Shown: positions 33,311 through 43,600 of the stretch, piece by piece
Layout: the number at the start of each line of letters is the position of its first letter
How positions within the stretch are numbered: position 1 is the stretch's first letter
Source: Watersipora subatra
Lineage: Eukaryota; Bryozoa; Gymnolaemata; Cheilostomatida; Watersiporidae
Length of the DNA: 64,000 nt
Assembly: GCF_963576615.1 (NCBI RefSeq)
Contig: NC_088714.1
Coordinates: 1,550,001 to 1,614,000 of the forward strand
Reading direction: 5' to 3'
Program-made: the position numbers and the translations under genes
The notes under the pieces: model-generated
Told to the model about the DNA's origin: nothing
Seen by the model: the letters and a program-made list of their open reading frames with translations, nothing else
Database searches by the model: none

Positions 33311-34201
33311 TTGCGACTAACTACACTGTCCAGTAATGAGCATGAATTTAGCAAAGCAGCACCCCCTTACCAAAAAGCACTCAATGACAGTGGTTATAAC
33401 CACACACTTAAATATAAACACATCCCGACCCAGCCAGCGACTAACAAGAGACAGCGTAAGCGACCCGTAACATGGTACAACCCCCCTTTTAACGCCGACG
33501 TACAGACTAATATAGGCAGAAAATTTATAAACATTATAGATACATGCTTCCCGCCTACCCATTCACTGCTCAAAGTATTTAACAGACACACACTAAAACT
33601 CAGCTACTCTTGCATGCTGAACATGAAACAGCACATAGATTCACACAACAGACGCCTGCTGAGCAGCCAGCAGAGCACAACTACAAACAGGGCCTGCAAT
33701 TGTAGAGTAAGGAACAACTGCCCACTAGATGGAAACTGCTTAACCACAAACATAATGTACCAGGCCATAGTGACTAAAGAAGATACGGGCACCGAGAGCA
33801 CCTACATAGGACTATGCACAACCGACTTCAAATCCAGATTTAGAAACCACACAGCCTCTTTCACACACAGTGACAAGCAAAACAGCGCAGAACTTAGTAA
33901 ACACATCTGGAAACTCAAGAATGACAATGCAAGCTACAGGATTAAATGGAAAATCGTGCAGAAAGCTAGACCTTATTCAAACCAAACAAAGAAATGCCAT
34001 CTGTGCCTTAGTGAAAAGTATTACATCATTTGCAGGCCAGAAACAGCCACCTTAAACAAAAGAAATGAAATAAACAATACATGCAGACACTCCAAGAAAT
34101 ACCTACTCAGCCAATACGATCCAGGCAGAGGCGGAGCTACAGACACCACCAACAACATCAGGAGAGGCAATTCCACCCGCCATTCAACACAGGTCACCTG
34201 A
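33311..34201 (+). pseudogene. Penelope-like GIY-YIG endonuclease region, plus copy
   Basis: 296 aa, differing from the minus-copy protein at only two positions that I see (HSLHKVF/HSLLKVF and YSCMPNM/YSCMLNM). The GIY-YIG motif STYIGLCTTDFKSRFRNHTA is intact. It is cut off from the RT in front of it by the stop and frame change described there. Confidence 0.88.
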
Positions 34202-34361
34202 AGAGTGCACCAGCACGAAACAGACCTGTCGTGACCCCAGAATAAAACATCAATCTGGAATAAAGATAAGTAAAATTAACCTATTCCACACTCTAGTTAG
34301 TTATAACACTCCGTACTTTTTAGAGCGTAGAGTGCTGTTAGCAGTAGGCCTGACAACTTAT

Positions 34362-34362
34362 C

Positions 34363-34456
<94 letters not shown>

Positions 34457-34660
34457 ATATATATATGTATATATATATATGTATATATGTATATATATAT
34501 ATGTATATATATATATGTATATATATATATGTATATATATATGTATATATATATGTATATGTATATATGTATATGTATATATGTATATATAGATATATGT
34601 ATGTGTATATGTATAGGTATATGTATAGGCATATGTATAGGCATATGTATATAAATAGTG
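34362..34660. repeat. TA microsatellite grading into TATATG/TATAGG variants
   Basis: Pure TA to about 34443, then (TA)nTG units, ending in 'tatgtataggca' copies. It flanks the Penelope dimer on the right as the TA tract at 31.55 kb does on the left. Confidence 0.95.
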
Positions 34661-35091
34661 GAACTGATAACAAACCCCTAAACGCTTTTCAAATGCATTT
34701 TTATTTATATTCAATCATTTTCATTTCAGGGAAACTGATAGTTCGCAGGAGGACAAAAATGGCAGAAGTTAGAGGAACGGATTCAAAAGCTCAGGAGATA
34801 GCTGGAGCAGGGAAAATGAACAATAAATAGCTACTGGCGAGCAATAAAATATGCTGTGAATGAAATAATGTAAAATTACCCGCATTTACATGTACTTTAT
34901 AAAAATTTATTGTATTTATCATTTCAATTGATTGATAGAGAATACTTTTGTATGTAAAATTATTTTTTAAGCAATAGTTCATGCCTGTTGGGACTCTCCG
35001 ATGAAATTGCTAGAACAAGATAAAATTCCAAATATATTGGCTATATACATGTATAATCCGTTGGTTACTTGGCTGCTTTGTTTGTGGTATA
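34661..35091. other. Spacer, no feature recognised
   Basis: Sequence between the microsatellite and hAT copy 2. Nothing supportable. Confidence 0.35.
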
Positions 35092-35359
35092 TGTTTAGAC
35101 AGTACTGTATTGTCCTATTAGGAGACTCCGGAACAATCCGGAGCACTTTTCTTCTGTCAAAATCTCGGAAATTGCGAAATCGGCATTGCGTACATCGTGG
35201 AAGTCATTACGTGCCACTAAAATTCACAGGCCCGTATTCCCTAAGGCGGCTGGGCAGCTGAGTAGCCCCAACCTTTTAGTGATCTTCGGCGGCTAATTAG
35301 TAAGAATTTCAGTCTAAGCTCATTCACTTGGAATTTCCAACAACTAATTACCTAGCGCT

Positions 35360-35518
35360 CTAGCGCAACGTTGCGCTCTAGCAACTGGCGATGAAGTGGA
35401 GAGGCTCACTAATCTAGTATTGGTTTTGCCTGCCACCAATGCAGTGGGAGAGAGCTACTTTTCTGCATTGAAGCGAATCCAAAGATTTATGAGGAACACC
35501 ATGGGGCAGGCTGTCTAA
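35360..35518 (+). pseudogene. hATC dimerisation-domain relic in hAT copy 2
   Basis: Same sequence as 15378-15536: LVLVLPATNAVGESYFSALK, ending in TMGQAV and TAA. The catalytic part of the transposase is absent. Confidence 0.85.
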
Positions 35519-37299
35519 ATAATCATCTAATGTTACACAGGGCCGTATCCTCCTATACTGCAGCTACTGCCATGGCAGTACATTTTTTTGAGACTCAAAT
35601 TTCCGGAATTCACGTCATTTTTGCTTGATTTTAACATTTTGGCTGGGGAAATGACCAAAATGTCGTTTATTGGTTGCGTGGGGAAACGGTTTATAAAGCT
35701 GCCGTCTCGTAACGTTAAACAAAGGATATGAATGCTAGTAAGTTTTAAATATCATCAACAAGATATTAGTCGATAAATTCAAATATGAAATGATTATCCG
35801 AAAGGCGTTGCTTTGTGCTAAAGAAATCGTGCCTCTTTGAAAAAGAATAAAAGCTGGAAATACCAGTCAACATCGGCTCGACTTTCAAAACAGTAAAATA
35901 AAATATTATTTGATCCTCCGATCGTAAGTGATTTTTGGTGTGATTAGAATAATAATAATTCAGATGATAGACGGGATGTAAACTTTTTAGACTTTTATAA
36001 TACTTGGAATATACAGAGAAAAACGATCGTTATGGTAGCTCGCACGGCATTTTTCTGCTACCAAAAGGAATGCTTTCAAGCATTTCTTACAGAGACATTT
36101 GTACATGGTTGTTTTTTTGTAGTAGTAGATATGTAAATGAATGCTTATGTACAAAAGATTTTGTTCACAGAAATAAATTAAGTTTGAGCTATGCATGTAA
36201 CATGCATAGCTAAAACCAATGATATACAGCCCCCATAGGGGCTGTATACATGGGGGCTGTATACATGGGGGCTGTATGTCATTGCTCAAACTTAAATTTA
36301 CTACTACTTGCTCGGTATTATAGACTATAGTATAAGTGCATTATTTTTAACATGGTGCTCTATTAATTTTACTTTTTAACTCTACAATATTATTTAATTA
36401 AATTATTTCTACTCCTATTAGGAGACTACTCATCTCCTACACCATTCAGCATTGTACCCGGTGATAATTCTACCTCATGCTAGCTGTGACCAACCCCTTT
36501 AGCAGCTATCATTCACATTATATTTTTAATAAGCGTTGTTAAAGACAATCTCAATAAACAGTTTTATATTTAGAAAACTAGATTATAATGTCAAATTTGC
36601 TGTTAGAACATGTGCCCCATCAGGCACCAAGTGTGCTAGATTTGCACCATTTTGACTAGTTATACTAAAAGTTTTTCCAGGGGAGAACCCTCGGACCCCC
36701 TCCACCCCCCACCCTCCCCACCGAGAGGGTGCTCAGTACCCCTTTTGGACTCTCCCCGCAGTACCAATTTCAAACAGGTGGATACTGCCCTGATGTTACA
36801 CATATAAAAAGATGATGAAATAGATACAGAATCAGTTGTAAAATATTTCTGCTATGGACACATTGACAGAAGAAGACCTTTTTAAAAGACAAGTTTCAAG
36901 CTACAACAATCAATCTTCTATGTACACATGTACATGTATGTTTGTGTTTGCAGGCCAAGTTTGTTGCTCATTGTATTCCTACGTGGCCATAATTTAAACA
37001 TAGTAAGTTTTAAGCAGGCCAAGTAATTTATTTGTTGTCTTTCCCTGGTGCATGAAATATATTATTTAAACTTACTTATGTAACTGAAACAGGTGCTCTT
37101 AAATTTAAATTTTAAAAGACAAGTGTCAAACTATAACTATTAATCTTCTATGTACACATGTACATGTATGTATATTTAGGAATATAAATGTAAATATACA
37201 TATATATGGTTACAACTCAAAACCATATAATTCTGTAGCTAGCTCTCTTTGCAAGACTTGAAATGACTCAACTTGGGAGGACCTGGATATCCACCTTAA

Positions 37300-38180
37300 A
37301 GGTTGACTTGCAACAAAATTCACATTACAGTTATTTGATATGGAAAGATTCACCATGTCTTACTCTGTTGTGTTGTAGGTGCAAAATATGGGAAAATGTG
37401 ATTACAAGCTCTTAAAAGCTCAAAAACGAACAGTTAATCGCAGCCATACGAGACCGCCGTAGTTTGGATTATCTTTCCAAAACGACTCAAATGTGACGTA
37501 GTTGTGGTAGATGGTTTCTGTTTACACTTTCATGCAACCTTATTCGTCGAAATATTTTCACAAATATACTTCACGCATTCAATAAAACCATGTCTATTGT
37601 TCTTACGCGTCTGTTTTATCGTCATTGTAATGCTGTCACTTTTAGCACTGATATCTTATAACTTACCGTAAAAAATTGTTTAATTTTTTAGCCTTAGCTT
37701 GAAGGAGTACATACACTATCATTGTCTGATAATCATGACGAGCCTGTTGGTCACTTGTGATAATCGAAAAGTGCTGCAGAAATTATTTGCGAAGTATTGG
37801 GTTACATGATCAGCTTATGACTTGCCGATTAGACTAAACCGAAACAAAACTGTAAAGTAGCGAGCATCTATATTTGATACGGGGTCTTTGGTAAAACCCG
37901 AAGTGCTTGTCATAAACTAGTACTACGATAAGTTTTATATTGAACTTTGTATTGGTCTTTCAATTCACGTGAGAACATACGTGACAAGACGATAACCAAA
38001 TTTTGTGGCTACGTCAGAGAAATAAATAGATTCCAATCTACGGCGGCGTTTCGTTTTTGAGCTTTTAAGAGCTTGTAATCACTTTTCCACATATTTGGAA
38101 CCTACAACACAAGTGAGTAAGACATGGTGAATCTTTTGATACCAAATAACTGTAATGTGAATTTTGTCGCAAGTCAACCT
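37300..38180. mobile_element. TTAA-flanked foldback MITE (881 bp) nested in hAT copy 2
   Basis: Mirror of 12716-13596: bounded by TTAA (37296-37299, 38181-38184) with AGGTTGACTTGC termini. Its presence at the same internal position in both hAT copies shows that it inserted before the hAT element spread. Confidence 0.88.
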
Positions 38181-38384
38181 TTAAATGATACAAGATACAC
38201 TTTAAAATGCTTTAATTTTGCTCTTAATTCTCAAAATTTTCTCGGGGGAGGGCCCCCGAATCCCCCTTCTCTGGGAGGGCGCTTTTGCTCCTCTCCCAGA
38301 CTCTCCCCGCACGGCCGAGTCGGTCTTCAGCAACTACTAAATGACAGTCTCCTGACCACTGTTTTTTTGGACAATACAGCCCTG

Positions 38385-38650
38385 TGTTTAGAATACATTT
38401 TATTATTATAGTTACATAGTATATTATTATTATACTGATTAGCTCATTTCTTTGATTTAAATTGGGCATGTGAAGAGTAGAACATGCAGAGTAGAAATAG
38501 GAGATATAGAAACTTTTTTAACAAGCACTTGTTGCATCTTACGGCACTAATGTTACATGAGGATATTTTACCAGTTTCAACTAAATAAATTACTAGACAA
38601 TGTCATCCCTTAGTTGCCAGATGTAACTACATGTACTTGGTTCTGTTGCT
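38385..38650. other. AT-rich spacer next to hAT copy 2
   Basis: Includes the 8-bp target duplication. No gene seen. Confidence 0.3.
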
Positions 38651-38654
38651 GCTC

Positions 38655-39860
38655 TTTTGAGATGCCTATTAAGTAAGGAACATGGGCCCAAGCGAGAATA
38701 TTGTACAATATCGAGTAAGGAACATGGGCCCAAGCGAGAATATTGTACAATATCGAGTGAGGAATATAGGCCCTTTGACTATATTGCGCAATCTCGAGTG
38801 AGGAACATAAGACCCAAGCAAGTAAAATATGCTCGTTATGAAGTGAGGAATATAGGCCCTTTGAGTATATTGCGCAATATGAAGTGAGGAACATAGGCCC
38901 TTTGATTATATTGCACAATCTCGAGTGAGGAATATAGACCAAAGCTAGTATAATATGCTCGTTATGAAGTGAGGAATATAGGCCCTAGTGAGTACCTATA
39001 CTGTAATATCTCGAGTGAGGAACATAGCGAGTACATTGTACAATATTGAGTGAGGAACATATGTAAGCCCTCATGATTATAATTATATTATAATTGAGTG
39101 AGGGACATAGGCCCTCATTATTATATTTATAATAAAATAGAGTGAGAAACAGAGACCCTCATGATTATATTTGTATTATAATAAAATGAGGAATAGAGTA
39201 TATATATAATATATGTAACTATATATAGTTATGTAACTAGTAATAACATAACTAATAAAATATTTTTAATATAACATTGTTATAGTTATAATAAAATAGA
39301 GTGAGGAACATAGGCCCTCATTACTATATTTATAATATGTTAGAGTGAGGAACAGAGACCCTCATGATCATATTTGTAATATAATAAAATGAGGAACATA
39401 TTATACTATAATATACGTAGCTATATACAGCTAATAATATAAATAATTTAACTAATAAAATATTTATAATAGAACATTGTTATATTTGTAATAAAGTAGA
39501 GTGAGGATCATATGCTCTCATGGTTTTATTTTTATGCTAATAGAATGAGGAACACAGGCCATCATGGTTATATTTATAATAGAATGAGGAACATAGGTTG
39601 TCATGATTATATTTATAATATAACAGAGTGAGGAACATAGGCCCAAGCCATTATATTGTACAATATTGAGTGAGGAACATAGGCCCTCATGATTATGCTT
39701 ATTTACTATATCATTTAGTGCAGAACACCGGTTTTCTTGGCATACAATATCATGTGGTGAAAACATTACGCCTAGAAGAAAAATTGTATAATATTACAGA
39801 GTATGTAACAGAGGCTTACATGATTATGTTAATTTTGTTATGGAGTGAGAAATACAGAGT
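38655..39860 (+). repeat. Short tandem-repeat family, block D (largest)
   Basis: A conserved ~20-bp block 'gagtgaggaacataggccc' recurs about 20 times. The intervening spacer changes along the array: 'attgcgcaatctc'-type palindromes at the left, 'gattatatttataatataa'-type AT palindromes at the right. Spacing is about 40 bp with irregularities. The copies at the right end (39.7-39.86 kb) are strongly decayed. Confidence 0.85.
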
Positions 39861-40052
39861 GTATGACTTTTTATGATTAGAAATGTAGGCTTACATTGCA
39901 GGTATAATACTTGTACTTGTAGAACACTTGTATTTAATTAAATAGAAGAATGAAGTAGCCTTTGAATTTATCTATATTCCTTTAAAATAAAGAAATGACT
40001 GAAAAAAGATGGTTTTTTGCGTATTCCAGTTTAATAATTCGTGTATTATCAC

Positions 40053-40242
40053 CAGACCTGCCAACCCAAGAGTGGGGCAATGCGTGAGATTTGGTTTTGG
40101 GGCAATTGATGTATCAATGATAGTATATATAAAATTGTGGAAATTGGGACAAAAATCTCACGCATTTCTCACGCATTTTCATTTTTTCTTTTGGTGTGAT
40201 TGCGTGAGTCTCACGCCCAATGCGTGAGAGCTGGCAGGTATG
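40053..40242. mobile_element. hAT-type MITE (190 bp) with perfect 8-bp TSD
   Basis: The ends CAGACCTGCCAAC... and ...GCTGGCAGGTATG are inverted repeats. Flanked by ATTATCAC on both sides (40045-40052, 40243-40250). It contains several 'gcgtgaga'/'tctcacgc' motifs, the composition of a widespread animal hAT MITE type. It sits about 360 bp upstream of the ABCC start codon. Confidence 0.88.
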
Positions 40243-40250
40243 ATTATCAC

Positions 40251-40598
40251 TACTAATTTTTAGTCAACGTTCATTCGTCAGATCTTTTTATTTTCTTTCA
40301 AATTCAGCAGAGCGGTTTGTATTTTTCCAACGGCGTGATTTTGCAACGACAGTTTTAATTTAAACGGCTATAATTGCATTTGTTTTAGAAGTTGTCTCTC
40401 CTTTTTAGAAGTTTCATCGGATTTTGCGGAAAAGTGCGGAACATCGGGACTTGCGGAACATAGAGCGTGCGGAACAAAGACCTGTCCCCACACGTGCGAT
40501 AGTGCAAAAAGCTGCGAAACAGGGTGCAATTCATGTGAATGTTCGCGTAGTTCGCTTCGTTGTACATGTTCAGTCATGCCTAAGGGCCTGTGTTGACA
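40251..40598 (+). promoter_or_regulatory. Presumed promoter/5' UTR of the ABCC gene
   Basis: Upstream of the ABCC ATG. GC and CpG content rise at 40430-40570 compared with the flanks ('gcggaa' occurs repeatedly). No TATA box seen. The transcription start cannot be placed from sequence. Confidence 0.4.
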
Positions 40599-40634
40599 AT
40601 GGAGCTTAAGGAGTTCTGTGGATCCGTATTTTGG
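40599..40634 (+). CDS. ABCC: ABCC exon 1 (36 nt, start codon)
   Basis: ATG plus eleven codons, MELKEFCGSVFW, then a gtcagt donor in phase 0. Human MRP1 also has a tiny first coding exon ending in tryptophan with a Phe-Cys pair. Exon 2 starts DPNLTWNPPNDTW, where MRP1 has D-W-N-V-T-W-N. Short length, phase and position of FC and W make this a convincing first exon despite the 15-kb gap. Confidence 0.85.
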
Positions 40635-43600
40635 GTCAGTATTTACAATGAATTGCGAGCTTTAAATTATTTCAGGCTATCATTAAAGTTGATTCTGCCG
40701 CACATTCAGAAATTGCAAGTTCTGCATGTTTACCCCTTGGAGATTTATCGTTAACGTTACACCCTAATTATTTTGGGACCATCAGCATGTTTGCTGCAGA
40801 GCTAATGGTTTTGCTTAGCTCACTGTCTTCCATTGATCATCATACATAAATAGTCATTATATATTCGAATCTGTCCAATACGCCCGAGGGCATTATATGA
40901 ACATAAAATTTGAGATAAAATGATTGATAAGAACGCTAAAACCTAATTTGTTGCAACACTAAGATCGTATTAAAAACTGAGGGAGTCATCAACGCCCTGA
41001 CCCACAACATTCGGTGCCATTCTATTATAAAAAGAGTGCATATATTGGTCTATCCTAAAATGTGGGTGGACTACTCCATGACGGGTTTGGTGGGATGGGT
41101 TAAAAGAGATATAGTTATTGAGGTCTAGTTCATATAGACCAAACTCAATTCTTTTTAAAAATTTCAAATCCAAATCTTCTCTTCTATCTTTTAGTTCTTG
41201 GATGTTATTTACACGCATGCACTCTGTGACACTATCCATAGGCCCGAGTCTGAAAATCCATCGAACCCCCCGTCTTTGAATTGTTTCTAATTTGTCAGTT
41301 AAGCCTTTTGCGTGCGGTGACCATACCTGACAGGCATATTCGAGTAATGGTCGAACAATTGTGTTATAGGCGACAATTTTTGTTGATATGCTTGCATTAA
41401 AAAGGCAACGTCGGATAAGTCCGAGTGCCTTATTACTTTTCTTAGTAATGTTTAAAATATGCTCGTGCCACTTGATGTCGCTTTGTATGAAAACCCCCAA
41501 ATATTTCAGACCATTCGCCTGTGGTATAAAAATTCCGTTCATAAAAAGTTTAAAATCTGGTGTCGATTTGCCCACCTGCATGTGGATACACTTTTCTGGA
41601 TTAAATGTCATGCCCCACTGTGTGGCCCAATGCTGTAATGCTGTAACGTTAGTCTGCAAAGCCAGCTGGCTGGTGTTTGTCAAATCCATGCACAGCAGAG
41701 TATCATCGGCATACAGTCGACAGTCAGCGTCTTTCACACAGAGTGGCAAGTCATCGATGTAAAGAATAAACAATAGGGGTCCCAGCACTGAGCCCTGAGG
41801 TACTCCTGATTTAATACTAAAATTATGTGATGTATAACCATTCACTTGAACTACAGAAGCTCTGTTTCTGAGCCACGCTTCTATCCATTTGAGGGTACCT
41901 GTATCAAATCTGTAAGCCTTCAATTTGTGTATTAAAAGTTGGTGGGGCACCTTGTCGAAGGCCTTTGCAAAATCAAACGAGACTATGTGATACTCTCGGC
42001 GTTCTGCCAGTGCTTTAGAAGCAAAATGTGTAACATCCAATAATTGGGTGGTAGTGCTAAAATGTTTGCGAAAGCCGTGCTGATTGTCACTTAAAAGGTT
42101 AAGACTACTTAAATGCTGCCACATAGAACTAGAGATAATGTGCTCAATTATCTTTGAGGTTATTGAGGTCAAACTTATTGGCCTGTAGTTTTGCGGTAGG
42201 TCCCGCCTACCACTCTTAAAAATTGGGACAATATCAGCCAGTTTCCAGTCGAGAGGCACATAGGATTGCTCTAAACTGGCCCTCAGCACCGAAACAAAAA
42301 CGGGTAAAAATTTTGGAACGTTCTTACTGAACTCTTTAAGACAATAAGATGATATTTTGTCCGGTCCGGTTGCCTTTCTGACATCGAGATTTGTAACTAG
42401 ATTTTTTTAGTCATTGATGCTTCATTGGTGCATATACTTGTGTAACGACGTGTACAATCACATCTCGTGTTCTAGTGGTTGACCCTTTCAAGAGCTGATT
42501 TTCAAAGATTGTGAAAGGTTGTTTTGGTGGGCCTTTATACAGGGTTTTATACAGGCACAGATAAACAATTAGCCTGCTATCCTATTCATATACATGTATT
42601 TAGGGTGTGCTCATCTCTGATTCCTCCAGCATGGCATGTGTTGTGCCGAACTATTACCGACGCCAATATAGACCATGCTTTGCACATGTGTAAAAAGTCC
42701 ATGCTCGATAAAATGGCAACTTGACAATTAGAGTATTTATTTAGGGATTTAGCCTGGCCAGGTTTTATCATTACGATTTTCATAGTCACACATATACTGC
42801 ATACACATTCTACATAACTCAAACAGGTAAGACACAACATAGTGTCTGAAGTGAACGGGTAATAGCCCACTGATTATACTACCACCATCCTGATGCAAAC
42901 GAGTACGATGCTAATTTAAGCTAATGAAAATAAATAAATAAAAAATCTAGTCACAGAAGATCTGAAAGACTTATACTAAGCTATGGCTCGCAGGTTTGAC
43001 CCTCCTAATGCACTGTTGTTAGATGAACATCGTGAAGAAGCGTTTCGGGTGTTCAAGAAACAATGAGAAAGATATGCTATAGTAAGTAAATTAAGCAATG
43101 AAGACGAGGACTACCGTTCTGCATTGTTACTATACACAGTTGGTGAACCCGCAGTAAAGCTAGTAGAATCTAGTGGAAAAGAACACACAACTGTTACACA
43201 AATACTAGATATTCTTGAGTCACATTGCGTTGGAACAAAGAATGAACTGTACCATGACTTTGTGTTTGGTACTGCTGACCAGAAGGAGGGAGAGGATTTC
43301 GACACTTTCTTAGCAAGACTGCGCAGTCTGAAAAAAGTGTGCAACTTTGAAGAGTTGAAGGATAGAATGCTGCGCAACAGACTTGTGTTAGGCATTCAAA
43401 ACAATGACACAAGAAGAAAACTGCTGGCTTCTACTGAGCAAACACTTGAGTCTGTAATTAAGCTATGTAAGAGTGAGGAACGTGCTACTACTACTCTTCA
43501 AAAGATACAAGCAGAGGAAGCAGTTAATGTCAATGAAATCGCAAAGAGAAGTCATCGTTCCTTTAAGGACACAAAATCGGCAACTAGGTCGGTGGATTGC

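Larger units (their letters stand above)
31627..34305. mobile_element. Penelope-like element, head-to-head inverted dimer
   Basis: Two copies of one Penelope-like element point away from each other: 31627-32774 (minus) and 32775-34305 (plus). The region 31627-32774 is the reverse complement of 33157-34305. The plus copy extends 382 bp further 5' into the reverse transcriptase. Both 5' ends are truncated and joined directly. TA microsatellites flank both outer ends. The two copies carry different damage (see the gene entries). Confidence 0.9.
35100..38384 (-). mobile_element. hAT-type element copy 2 (3285 bp), inverted, perfect 8-bp TSD
   Basis: Reverse complement of copy 1 over its whole length (position x here matches 50896-x there, with no net indel). 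Flanked by TGTTTAGA on both sides (35092-35099 and 38385-38392), different from the GTACTGCA of copy 1, so the two are independent insertions. One substitution relative to copy 1 was noticed (T at 15213, C in this copy). It contains the mirror MITE (37300-38180) and hATC relic (35360-35518). Confidence 0.92.

Noticed and set aside
34297-34830. Long open frames rich in Tyr-Ile/Val
   Set aside because: Translations of the TA/TATATG microsatellite in several frames and both strands.
12512-38384. The two hAT copies with the 19 kb between them as one giant composite transposon
   Set aside because: Each copy has its own perfect 8-bp duplication (GTACTGCA, TGTTTAGA), which shows independent insertion. 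The outermost flanks do not match each other.
38655-39860. Constant block plus variable spacers resembling CRISPR
   Set aside because: Spacers are short AT palindromes related to each other, not unique sequences, and the context is an animal genome.
41388-41762. Plus-strand 124-aa ORF in the LINE region
   Set aside because: Antisense shadow of the RT ORF, which has all motifs in order on the minus strand.
42840-42860. Primer binding site directly behind the 5' LTR of the Gypsy element
   Set aside because: No TGG-type sequence follows the LTR end at 42839, so I did not annotate one.
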